DNA of 64,000 nt from Yeosuana marina (GTDB taxonomy: Bacteria > Bacteroidota > Bacteroidia > Flavobacteriales > Flavobacteriaceae). Shown here in pieces: positions 1-7,245 of the stretch. Both the position numbers and the translations under genes were made by a program. The first letter of the stretch is position 1. Each line of letters begins with the position of its first letter. The stretch lies in contig NZ_JAAKGI010000008.1 of the NCBI RefSeq assembly GCF_011762485.1, positions 62,001 through 126,000 on the forward strand, read 5' to 3'. The notes beneath the pieces were generated by a model, which ran no database searches, was not told the origin of the DNA, and saw nothing but the letters and a program-made list of their open reading frames with translations.

Positions 1-225
1 GGCGTTAAAAATTTTCCTTTAGATTTTATTAATGATAATTTACATGTTATTGATAAAACTAAAACTTATTACATACATTGTGCTGGTGGATACCGGTCAG
101 TTATCGCTGCATCGATTTTAAAAGCGCGCGGATTCTATAATTTAGTGAATATTGAAGGTGGATTTGATGAGCTTAAGAAAACAGGAGTACAAATGTCAGA
201 TTTTGTCTGTCCTTCAACTTTATAA
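1..225 (+). CDS. Rhodanese-domain protein, C-terminal fragment (cut by window edge)
   Basis: The open frame enters from the left edge and ends at TAA 223-225, giving 74 residues. It contains the rhodanese active-site loop HCAGGYRS, with the catalytic Cys codon at 79-81, and ends in DFVCPSTL. This ending resembles the C-terminal rhodanese domain of flavobacterial MBL-fold/rhodanese proteins that handle sulfane sulfur, but the upstream part is missing, so the full architecture is inferred. A DUF2892 membrane protein follows 19 nt downstream. In E. coli YgaP these two domains (rhodanese plus DUF2892) are one protein, so a shared role in sulfur handling is plausible. Confidence 0.8.
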   Translation, partial: GVKNFPLDFINDNLHVIDKTKTYYIHCAGGYRSVIAASILKARGFYNLVNIEGGFDELKKTGVQMSDFVCPSTL

Positions 226-244
226 TAAATAAATTTTTTATATC

Positions 245-448
245 ATGAAAAAAAACATGGGAAGTGCAGACAAAGGTATCAGAATAGTTATTGCGTTAGT
301 AATTGCTGCTTTATACTACTTTAATGTAATTGAAGGAACTTTGGCTTATGTATTAATGGCCTTTGCTTTAATTTTCTTATTGACAAGTTTTATAAGCTTT
401 TGTCCGCTTTATTTACCATTCGGAATTAATACTTGTAAAAAGAAATAG
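245..448 (+). CDS. DUF2892 (YgaP-like) inner-membrane protein
   Basis: This 67-residue protein begins MKKNMGSADKGIRIVIALV. It has two hydrophobic segments (about residues 13-30 and 32-52) and a Cys-Pro near the end (FCPLYLPFGINTCKK). The length, the N-terminal NMGSADKGIR motif and the two membrane spans match the DUF2892 family. It lies 19 nt after a rhodanese-domain gene on the same strand, so the two are probably co-transcribed. The function of the family is not established; a role as membrane anchor or partner for sulfurtransferase activity is inferred from the YgaP fusion. Confidence 0.85.
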   Translation: MKKNMGSADKGIRIVIALVIAALYYFNVIEGTLAYVLMAFALIFLLTSFISFCPLYLPFGINTCKKK

Positions 449-456
449 TCTTTATT

Positions 457-732
457 TTAAACAATTTCGGCGCTTAAACCTGCTTCAAGTAGCGAGGTAC
501 AACGAGGCTTTAAATCCTTGTAAGGACCTGTTTTTACTGTACATTTACCATTGTAGTGCACAATTAAAGAACATTGCTCTGCTTGTTCTGGCGTATGGTC
601 ACAAACATGCATGAGCGTTTCTATAACGTGGTCAAATGTGTTAACATCGTCATTATGTAAAACGATTTCTTTTTGAGAGACCAATTTTTCATCAACAAGA
701 AGCTTTTCTGATATTTTTTCTTTAGTACTCAT
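457..732 (-). CDS. clpS: ATP-dependent Clp protease adaptor ClpS
   Basis: ClpS delivers N-degron substrates to the ClpA/ClpC unfoldase in the cytoplasm. The 91-residue product carries the ClpS core: LHNDDVNTFDHVI, where the Asn/Asp residues form the N-degron pocket, then an Ala/Glu-rich helix and the HYNGKCTVKTGP strand. I chose ATG at 732 (MSTKEKISEK). A longer frame opens at 774, but it overlaps the end of prmA and adds a hydrophobic stretch not expected in ClpS. It is the last gene of the minus-strand run tpiA-prmA-clpS and ends 8 nt from the convergent DUF2892 gene, with no clear terminator hairpin between them. Confidence 0.92.
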   Translation of the reverse strand: MSTKEKISEKLLVDEKLVSQKEIVLHNDDVNTFDHVIETLMHVCDHTPEQAEQCSLIVHYNGKCTVKTGPYKDLKPRCTSLLEAGLSAEIV

Positions 733-746
733 AACAAAGATTTTTA

Positions 747-1583
747 CTAATTTAAAAATTTTAACGAAACCCACAGGTTTCTTTCTAATTTTTCTTCAAA
801 TTTTAACAGATGCTTTTCACATTCTTCTTGTATCATAGGAATGTCATCATTATAAAAACCACTCAAAAACAACGTGCCACTTTTATTTAAACAAGACGCA
901 TAGGTTTTCAAATCTTGTAACAAGATATTACGATTAATGTTTGCAATAATTATGTCGTATTTCTTTCCTGTCAAAACACTGGCATCTCCTTCTATTACTG
1001 TGATATGCTTACAATTATTACGCTCTACATTTTCAAGACTATTTAAGTAACACCAATTATCATAATCTACCGCATCAATTGGTTTGGCACCTTTTAGTTC
1101 TGCAAGAATCGCTAAAACACCAGTTCCACAACCCATATCTAAAACAGATTTATTTGTGAAATCATTTTTTAAAATATGCTGAATCATCATATGTGTGGTT
1201 TCATGATGTCCTGTACCAAAACTCATTTTTGGCTCTATAATGATATCATATTGCGTATCAAACTTTGTATGAAATGGTGCTCGTACCGCACAAATATCAT
1301 CAACCACAATAGGATTGAAGTTTTTTTCCCATTCAGCATTCCAGTTGGTCTGTTCAATGTCTTCAAAGGTATAGGTAATTTCAAACTCATCAGACTCTAA
1401 AATCTGGATATCATTTAAAATATCATCATTCCACTCGTCTTTTTGTATATATGCGGTTACACCTCTTTCAGTTTCTACAAAACTTTCAAAACCTGCATAA
1501 CCCAATTCTGCTATTAAAATTTCAACACCTGGTTGAAGTGGAGAAACTATAAATTCGTATCCTAAATAAATATTGTTTGACAT
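747..1583 (-). CDS. prmA: Ribosomal protein L11 methyltransferase PrmA
   Basis: This 278-residue class I SAM-dependent methyltransferase is predicted to trimethylate ribosomal protein L11. The N-terminal substrate-recognition domain spans about residues 1-120. The linker contains EPKMSFGTGHHETTHMM, diagnostic for PrmA. The SAM-binding motif I is VLDMGCGTGVLAILAE and the ANINRNIL motif sits near the catalytic site. The start is ATG at 1583. The gene ends 14 nt before the chosen clpS start and is separated from tpiA upstream by a structured repeat element (1613-1711). Confidence 0.95.
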   Translation of the reverse strand: MSNNIYLGYEFIVSPLQPGVEILIAELGYAGFESFVETERGVTAYIQKDEWNDDILNDIQILESDEFEITYTFEDIEQTNWNAEWEKNFNPIVVDDICAVRAPFHTKFDTQYDIIIEPKMSFGTGHHETTHMMIQHILKNDFTNKSVLDMGCGTGVLAILAELKGAKPIDAVDYDNWCYLNSLENVERNNCKHITVIEGDASVLTGKKYDIIIANINRNILLQDLKTYASCLNKSGTLFLSGFYNDDIPMIQEECEKHLLKFEEKLERNLWVSLKFLN

Positions 1584-1612
1584 GGCGGATGTAAAATGAT
1601 CTTAGTAAATAA

Positions 1613-1711
1613 GCCTGCGTTAGCGATTGGAATGAAAATCCTTTTTGAGAGGCACGAACAAAAAGATTGTAATAAAAAGCGCGACCCCGATTTTTTTTCG
1701 GGGTAACGCCC
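1613..1711 (-). repeat. Structured dispersed element, copy 1 (downstream of tpiA)
   Basis: Read on the minus strand, the element starts 17 nt after the tpiA stop. Its blocks are GGGCGTTACCCCGA, a T-rich loop, TCGGGGTCGCGC, AATCTTTTTG, GTGCC, CAAAAAGGATT and finally CGCTAACGC. Three stems can be drawn: an outer GCGTTA/TAACGC, a GC-rich ACCCCGA/TCGGGGT hairpin followed by a weak T run, and a CTTTTTG/CAAAAAG hairpin. A second copy with the same blocks in the same order lies at 26391-26518. I recall similar sequences dispersed in flavobacterial genomes, possibly the Rfam 'flavo-1' motif, but that match is from memory. It may act as a 3' UTR or terminator. Confidence 0.65.
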
Positions 1712-1728
1712 AAACTATTTTTTAAAAC

Positions 1729-2478
1729 TTAAAATGCGTTTACTATGGCAAAAAAGTCGTCTGCATTAAGTGCAGCTCCACCTATTAAACCACCATCTAC
1801 ATCTGGTTTAGAGAAAATTTCTTTGGCATTATTTGGTTTACAACTTCCGCCGTATAAAATAGACACGCTATTAGCCACATCGCTCCCATATTTATCTGCT
1901 AATGTTTTTCTTATAAACGCATGCATATCTTGAGCTTGCTCCGGACTTGCAGTTTCGCCAGTACCAATGGCCCAAACTGGCTCATAGGCTAATACAATGT
2001 TTTTAAAAGCTGAAGCTTCTAAATGAAATAAAGCTTTTTTTATCTGACTTTCTACAACAGATTCATGATTCCCAGATTTTCTATCGGCTAAGACTTCACC
2101 AAAACAGAAAATAATTCGCATATCGTTTGCTAATGCTGCATCTACCTTTTTTGCAAGTGACTCATCGGTTTCATTAAAATATTCACGACGCTCACTATGT
2201 CCTAAAATAACGGTTTTAACGCCAACACTTTTTAACATACTTGCACTAATTTCACCAGTATAGGCTCCATTTTCCGCAAAATGCATATTTTGTGCAATCA
2301 CCTCTATATCTGTACCTGTTAATGCTTCAAATGCTTTATATAAATTAGTAAAGGTTGGTGCGACCATAACCTCTGCTTTCGATGTTTTTTTTGCGTTTTT
2401 TAAATCTGTTATTAATGATTCTGTTTGAGATAAATCATTATTCATTTTCCAGTTTCCTGCTACTATTTGTTGTCTCAT
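1729..2478 (-). CDS. tpiA: Triosephosphate isomerase
   Basis: This 249-residue TIM-barrel enzyme interconverts dihydroxyacetone phosphate and glyceraldehyde 3-phosphate in glycolysis and gluconeogenesis. The catalytic elements are visible: the Lys in GNWKMNN near residue 12, His in GHSERREYF, Glu in AYEPVWAIGTG followed by the mobile loop 6, and the phosphate-binding YGGSC and GGLIGGAAL near the end. The length is normal. It lies 49 nt downstream of a thioredoxin-like lipoprotein gene and upstream of prmA, with a structured element directly after the stop codon. Confidence 0.97.
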   Translation of the reverse strand: MRQQIVAGNWKMNNDLSQTESLITDLKNAKKTSKAEVMVAPTFTNLYKAFEALTGTDIEVIAQNMHFAENGAYTGEISASMLKSVGVKTVILGHSERREYFNETDESLAKKVDAALANDMRIIFCFGEVLADRKSGNHESVVESQIKKALFHLEASAFKNIVLAYEPVWAIGTGETASPEQAQDMHAFIRKTLADKYGSDVANSVSILYGGSCKPNNAKEIFSKPDVDGGLIGGAALNADDFFAIVNAF

Positions 2479-2527
2479 TTTATTCTAACCTTCTTAACTT
2501 AGAAGGATTTTTTTTTAATTGTTATGT

Positions 2528-3019
2528 TTATAAAATATTTTTAATTTTTGCGTCGTCTGCTTCCACAGCCTTAAATAGTTTAATCTGTCCTTCTTTATCT
2601 ACTACCATGTATCTTGGAATCCAATCTAAACCTACAAAAGTTCCAAAAGGTCCTTTCCAACCTGATTCCATAAAATAATGATTACCTTCTACCTCATATT
2701 TTTCAATGCCCTTTTTCCAAGCATCTTGTGTTTTATCTAAGGATAGAAAAATATAAGTTACCTCAGGATGTTCCTTTTGCAGTTCTTTTACTTTTGGCAT
2801 CCCTCCAACACAATCTTTGCACCAAGATGCCCAGATATCAATAACCAACGTTGAGCCTTTATGAGCTTCTAAAATATCATTAAATGTGATTTCATCTCCT
2901 TGCAATGTTACAAATGTATCGTTTAATGCTTCTTTTGAAAATGTTGTTGGGTCTTGAGCATTACAGCTAAAAAAAACCAAGCAAACTAATAGGATGTAGT
3001 TAATTTTGTTCATATTCAT
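2528..3019 (-). CDS. TlpA/thioredoxin-like lipoprotein
   Basis: This 163-residue protein starts with a lipoprotein signal peptide (lipobox VFFSC, Cys19), so it is probably anchored in the periplasm. The thioredoxin fold follows, with the redox motif WASWCKDC (Cys67 and Cys70) and a cis-Pro region DWIPRYMVVD. The spacing fits TlpA/ResA-type thiol-disulfide oxidoreductases; the substrate cannot be told. A second in-frame ATG lies two codons inside. The gene follows the DoxX/MauE-type membrane protein. MauE-type proteins are linked to disulfide chemistry, so the pair may act together (inference). Confidence 0.85.
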   Translation of the reverse strand: MNMNKINYILLVCLVFFSCNAQDPTTFSKEALNDTFVTLQGDEITFNDILEAHKGSTLVIDIWASWCKDCVGGMPKVKELQKEHPEVTYIFLSLDKTQDAWKKGIEKYEVEGNHYFMESGWKGPFGTFVGLDWIPRYMVVDKEGQIKLFKAVEADDAKIKNIL

Positions 3020-3097
3020 AATTTTATCAAGTATCTTTTCAAGTTAATAATTTACTCTAATTTAATTTTTTCGTGTCCCCAAACAAAAACAGTAGGT

Positions 3098-4192
3098 TTA
3101 TAATTTCAAATCATCAATATCATTCCAATGTACCTTTTGCATAACGGTACCTTTATGTACAACCAAAATTCCTGGGTTTGAACGCACAACTGCTTTAAGT
3201 GCTTTTTCATCACATAAATAAAAATCAAAATTAAGATGATATCGCTCCTTTAATCGCTGCTTTGCTTCGTCGCCTGAAGCCGATAATCCAATAACGGTAT
3301 ATCCCATTTTCAAGGCCTTATCTGAAAATGCTTTTAATTTTCTAGCGCCTTCTAATTCCATTTTATCCAAATTGTATGATACAATCATTATTAATTTATC
3401 TTTTTCTAAAAACTGTTGGGTATAATCTCCATCATTAGTTTCAATAGAAAAATCAACAATTGGTGGTTGATAGCCTTCATCAATCACTTTAGTGTCTACC
3501 GAAACGAATTCTCCATCTACAGATGGGTATGAGCCATCAGTTGTTACAATTTTATCTTTACCATCAACTTTAAATTTCCAAGTATATTCTACCACAGGTT
3601 TTGGTGCATCTTCAGGAATAGTCATTCCTTCTTCAATATTTGCTCCTATGTGATACGGCCTAAAATCTATCGTTGGCAAATGCATTAGTACATGATAACC
3701 AAACCAAAAGCTAAGTATAAAACTCAATAAAGCCAAAAATGTCACTGTTAATTTGTTGAAAACAGGTTTGAGATGTTTAACCCCAAAGAATAAAATAAGA
3801 ATAAAAAACAACAGCACAATATCTTTTGTAAAGCTTTGCCACGGTGTAAATTTTATAGCATCGCCAAAACAACCGCAGTCTTTTACTTTATCAAAATACG
3901 CCGAATAAAATGTTAAGAATGAGAAAAATACAATCATTAACAATAAGCTCCAAACTGTAAATTTCGGCTTATATCCAATCAATAAGAAAACACCTAAAAC
4001 AACTTCATAAACAACGACCAAAACAGCAATCATTAAAGCATAGTGCTCTAAAAAAGCCATATTGAGCACCTCTTCACTAAAGTATTCTTGCAATTTATAA
4101 GAAAATCCTAGAGGGTCGTTAAGTTTTATTAATCCTGAGATAATAAATAATATACCAACAAAGAGTCTTGATATATTTACTAAATATTTCAT
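3098..4192 (-). CDS. DoxX/MauE-type membrane protein with thioredoxin-fold C-terminus (BT_3928-like)
   Basis: The 364-residue protein has an N-terminal DoxX/MauE-like membrane domain with about four helices in residues 1-150. It begins NISRLFVGILFIISGLIKLNDP and carries the loop motif KDCGCFGDAIKF typical of MauE-related proteins. A further helix near 145-170 is followed by a soluble region. The last 110 residues have a thioredoxin-like pattern (LIMIVSYNL, TVIGLSASG, PGILVVHKG) but lack a CXXC pair, so this domain is probably not itself a disulfide oxidoreductase. The gene starts 10 nt after the DUF1599 stop and precedes a CXXC lipoprotein. The BT_3928-family name is from memory of family naming. 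Confidence 0.8.
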   Translation of the reverse strand: MKYLVNISRLFVGILFIISGLIKLNDPLGFSYKLQEYFSEEVLNMAFLEHYALMIAVLVVVYEVVLGVFLLIGYKPKFTVWSLLLMIVFFSFLTFYSAYFDKVKDCGCFGDAIKFTPWQSFTKDIVLLFFILILFFGVKHLKPVFNKLTVTFLALLSFILSFWFGYHVLMHLPTIDFRPYHIGANIEEGMTIPEDAPKPVVEYTWKFKVDGKDKIVTTDGSYPSVDGEFVSVDTKVIDEGYQPPIVDFSIETNDGDYTQQFLEKDKLIMIVSYNLDKMELEGARKLKAFSDKALKMGYTVIGLSASGDEAKQRLKERYHLNFDFYLCDEKALKAVVRSNPGILVVHKGTVMQKVHWNDIDDLKL

Positions 4193-4202
4193 TTTTTAAA
4201 TT

Positions 4203-4745
4203 TTATTTTTCTTCGTTTAAATGTATCAAAGCAAAAACGGCATAATTAATCATGTCTTGATAATTGGCATCAATACCCTCACTTACTAAAGTTTTACCTT
4301 GATTGTCTTCAATTTGCTTAACTCTTAATAATTTTTGTAAAATTAAATCGGTTAAAGAACTCACTCTCATATCTCTCCAAGCTTCACCATAATCATGGTT
4401 TTTGTCTTCCATAAGTTGCTTGGTTATAGATACTTTTTCATCATATAACTCTGTTGCCTCAATTGTTGATAAATCTGGTTGCTCTACAATGCCTTTATCC
4501 AATTGAATTAAAGCCATAATACAATAATTTATAATACCTATAAACTCGCTAACTTCACCTTCATCTACTTTTCTAACACCATTTTTCTGTAAACTTCGTA
4601 TACGCTGTGCTTTTATAAAAATTTGATCTGTTAAGGATGGTAAACGCAATATTCTCCATGCACTTCCATAATCCTTCATCTTTTTAATAAATAAACTTTT
4701 GCAGATGTTTATAACAGCATCATATTGTTTTGAAGTGTCTTGCAT
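4203..4745 (-). CDS. DUF1599 domain protein with internal duplication
   Basis: This 180-residue, probably cytoplasmic protein consists of two similar halves. The first carries KDYGSAWRILRLPSLTDQI and the second HDYGEAWRDMRVSSLTDLI, each followed by a helix with a conserved Ile-Asn-Tyr (IINYCIMALIQL and MINYAVFALIHL). This matches DUF1599, whose function is unknown; the Asp/Glu/Trp pattern resembles all-alpha nucleotide-binding folds (inference). It is the first gene of a minus-strand run leading to tpiA-prmA-clpS and is divergent from folP, with an inverted repeat at 4789-4878 between them. Confidence 0.85.
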   Translation of the reverse strand: MQDTSKQYDAVINICKSLFIKKMKDYGSAWRILRLPSLTDQIFIKAQRIRSLQKNGVRKVDEGEVSEFIGIINYCIMALIQLDKGIVEQPDLSTIEATELYDEKVSITKQLMEDKNHDYGEAWRDMRVSSLTDLILQKLLRVKQIEDNQGKTLVSEGIDANYQDMINYAVFALIHLNEEK

Positions 4746-4788
4746 TGATTACTTTGAATTTTCTGTAAATTTCGCTTAAATAGTTTAA

Positions 4789-4878
4789 AGTTCAAAGTTA
4801 AAGGCTCAAAGATTTAGAGCGTATAATTTCACATTAAAATTTGAAACTATTTTTAGATAATTAGGTTAACTTTGAACT
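4789..4878. promoter_or_regulatory. Divergent promoter region with 13-bp inverted repeat (DUF1599 / folP)
   Basis: The arms AGTTCAAAGTTAA (4789-4801) and TTAACTTTGAACT (4866-4878) are perfect inverted repeats 64 nt apart. Each arm contains TAACTTTG reading outward, which fits the Bacteroidetes -7 box TAnnTTTG. On the plus strand the box is at 4867-4874, with a TTG at 4841-4843 (spacing 23 nt), about 34 nt before the folP ATG. On the minus strand it is at 4800-4793, about 48 nt before the DUF1599 ATG; no good upstream box was found for it. Confidence 0.55.
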
Positions 4879-4907
4879 CTAATACATTGAAAACCGTTTG
4901 TTTCTAG

Positions 4908-5732
4908 ATGACTATTAATTGCAAAGGAAAACTGATTGATCTATCCTCTCCCAAAGTGATGGGAATTTTAAATGTAACGCCAGATTCATTTTATGATGGC
5001 GGTAAACACAACCAAGAAAAAGACATTTTAAAACACGTTGAAAAGATGTTGCTTGAAGGTGCTACTTTTATTGATGTTGGTGCTTACAGCTCTAAACCCA
5101 ATGCTGATTTTGTAAGTGAAGATGAAGAATTAAAACGAATTATTCCCGTAGTTACATCGATTATAAAAGCATTTCCAAATGTGCTACTTTCTATTGACAC
5201 CTTTAGAAGTAATGTTGCTAATCAATCCATAGAAATTGGAGCTGCTTTGATTAATGATATTTCTGCTGGAAAACTAGATGAAAACATGTTGCAAACTATA
5301 GCTAATTTGCACGTTCCTTATAGTATGATGCATATGAAAGGAACACCACAAACCATGCAACAGCATACCAATTATCAAAATCTCACCAAAGAACTATTAT
5401 TTTATTTTTCTGAACGAATTGCTGCTGCAAGACACTTAGGAATTGTTGATTTAATAGTGGATCCTGGTTTTGGTTTTGCAAAAACGAAGGAACAAAATTT
5501 TGAATTATTAAACCAATTAGAACTTTTTGATATATTAGAATTACCGCTGCTTGTTGGTGTTTCAAGAAAATCTATGATTTATAAAACCCTTGAAAATTCT
5601 TCAAAAGAAGCACTTAACGGAACAACCGTTTTAAACACTATTGCATTACAAAAAGGCGCTTCAATTTTACGTGTGCACGACGTAAAAGAAGCCATAGAAT
5701 GCATCAAATTAGTTGAATCTTTAACAAGTTAA
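4908..5732 (+). CDS. folP: Dihydropteroate synthase
   Basis: This 274-residue TIM-barrel enzyme condenses p-aminobenzoate with 6-hydroxymethyl-dihydropterin diphosphate in folate synthesis and is the sulfonamide target. Family motifs are clear: VMGILNVTPDSFYDGG at the N-terminus, DVGAYSSKPNAD (loop 2), INDISAG, MHMKGTPQTMQ, VDPGFGFAKTKEQN, LLVGVSRKSMIYK and LRVHDVKEA. The DVGAYSSKP form of loop 2 is the variant usual in Bacteroidetes. It is first in a run with a lipoprotein gene and cdaA. Confidence 0.97.
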   Translation: MTINCKGKLIDLSSPKVMGILNVTPDSFYDGGKHNQEKDILKHVEKMLLEGATFIDVGAYSSKPNADFVSEDEELKRIIPVVTSIIKAFPNVLLSIDTFRSNVANQSIEIGAALINDISAGKLDENMLQTIANLHVPYSMMHMKGTPQTMQQHTNYQNLTKELLFYFSERIAAARHLGIVDLIVDPGFGFAKTKEQNFELLNQLELFDILELPLLVGVSRKSMIYKTLENSSKEALNGTTVLNTIALQKGASILRVHDVKEAIECIKLVESLTS

Positions 5733-5740
5733 TTTTATAA

Positions 5741-6424
5741 ATGAAACCTATTTTTTATTGCTTATTACTTACTATCATAGTTTCTTGTGGAAACGAAAAA
5801 ATTGTTCAACTTCCGGAAATACAACATTCAGATATTTCGAAAATAGATGATGTTTCTGCTGCGTATTTATTTTACGATGAAACCATGCCAGATAGTGTTG
5901 AACTCAATAGAAAAAATTTAATTAGCACAACCAATTGGTTAGTAAATGTTGATAAACGCTTAACATTAGGACAGGCTATTCCTAAAATTATGTACATACA
6001 AGCAAAAAAACGAGATGCCCAAATGCATAAAAACGAAAACGCCAAAAATTATTTTACCTGTAATAATATTAGTATAAAAAACTTGGGTTTTATTGAGTTT
6101 ACCAATGTTTATTATCATGAAAATGGTTTTAATACTTACTTAGAAAAAAATAAAGCTAATCAGGTTATTTCCATAAAAGTTAACTCTCCAGATTCAATTA
6201 TTATGTCTTTTATGTTTGATGGAACTACTTTAAGTCATTCATCAAACTACACAAAACTATTAGAACATTTAAAAACCAATCTCATCAATGAAGGTAATGC
6301 CATAATAATTTTAGAACTAAACCAAAAGCTCTCGTTTCAAGACTATATCACTTTAAAGTCGTTACTGTCAAAAATCAATTTAAAAAATGTTTCGATAGCT
6401 AATGATGAATTTGTTTTTAATTAG
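5741..6424 (+). CDS. Hypothetical lipoprotein between folP and cdaA
   Basis: The product has 227 residues and a short signal peptide ending in a lipobox (TIIVSC, Cys16). No known domain was recognised in the mature part, which is Asn/Lys-rich with mixed alpha/beta character. It starts 8 nt after folP and ends 35 nt before cdaA, so the three genes are probably one transcription unit. Whether it relates to c-di-AMP signalling or only rides along is unknown. Confidence 0.8.
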   Translation: MKPIFYCLLLTIIVSCGNEKIVQLPEIQHSDISKIDDVSAAYLFYDETMPDSVELNRKNLISTTNWLVNVDKRLTLGQAIPKIMYIQAKKRDAQMHKNENAKNYFTCNNISIKNLGFIEFTNVYYHENGFNTYLEKNKANQVISIKVNSPDSIIMSFMFDGTTLSHSSNYTKLLEHLKTNLINEGNAIIILELNQKLSFQDYITLKSLLSKINLKNVSIANDEFVFN

Positions 6425-6459
6425 CTATATTTTATTAAATTTACCAAAACCCATGTGCC

Positions 6460-7245
6460 TTGGATATTTTTAAAGACCTTTTAAAATTTACCGTTATTGA
6501 TGTTATAGATGTTATCTTGGTAGCACTTCTACTCTACTACATATACAAGTTGGTAAAAGGCACGGTTGCCATTAATATTTTTATAGGTATCATTATTATT
6601 TATTTAGGTTGGAGATTGACCGACTTTCTTAATATGGAATTGCTATCTAGTATTTTTGGCGGTTTTATAAAAGTGGGTATTATAGCACTTATTGTTGTTT
6701 TTCAACCAGAAATTAGAAAGTTCCTATTGATGGTCGGTTCGACAAATTTTAGTAGACGACGAAATTTTTTAAAACATTTTAATTTTTTAAAAACAGAAAC
6801 AGGCGACGAAACCAATGTAGAAACTGTTGTTTCTGCTTGCAATAAATTAGCTGCGAGTAAAACAGGTGTGTTAATTGTTTTTGAACGTAATAATAGTTTA
6901 GATTTCCTTACAGCAACTGGAGACGAAATGAACATTCAGGTTACCCAGCCAATTATTGAAAGTATATTTTTTAAAAACAGTCCGCTACATGATGGCGCTA
7001 TTATCATCAAAAATAATATTGTAAAAGCCACGCGAGTTATACTTCCTGTTAATAATGAGAAAATCATTCCGCAACGTTTTGGCTTACGCCATAGAGCAGC
7101 TATTGGTGTTACTGAAAAAACAGACGCTTTAGCACTTGTTGTAAGCGAAGAAACTGGTCACATTTCTTATTTTGTTGATGGAGAATTTGTTGTTTTTAAA
7201 GATACAGATGAGCTTATAGAACGCATTAAAAAGGATTTGGTTTAA
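6460..7245 (+). CDS. cdaA: Diadenylate cyclase CdaA (c-di-AMP synthase)
   Basis: The 261-residue membrane enzyme makes c-di-AMP from two ATP. Hydrophobic helices cover about residues 14-30, 36-52 and 68-82, followed by the DisA_N/DAC domain. The catalytic motifs are present: DGA (178-180, context LHDGAIII) and RHR (210-212, context FGLRHRAAIG). I use the TTG at 6460, because the only nearby ATG (6453) is out of frame and stops at once. The stop codon overlaps that of the convergent ABC exporter gene by 3 nt. Co-linearity with folP suggests co-expression. No c-di-AMP phosphodiesterase gene was recognised in the window. Confidence 0.94.
   Translation: MDIFKDLLKFTVIDVIDVILVALLLYYIYKLVKGTVAINIFIGIIIIYLGWRLTDFLNMELLSSIFGGFIKVGIIALIVVFQPEIRKFLLMVGSTNFSRRRNFLKHFNFLKTETGDETNVETVVSACNKLAASKTGVLIVFERNNSLDFLTATGDEMNIQVTQPIIESIFFKNSPLHDGAIIIKNNIVKATRVILPVNNEKIIPQRFGLRHRAAIGVTEKTDALALVVSEETGHISYFVDGEFVVFKDTDELIERIKKDLV

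Noticed and set aside
1522..1713. 63-codon minus-strand frame covering the structured element after tpiA
   Set aside because: It overlaps the prmA start and runs through the structured repeat; the translation is Arg/Phe/Ser-rich without family features, so it is a chance frame.
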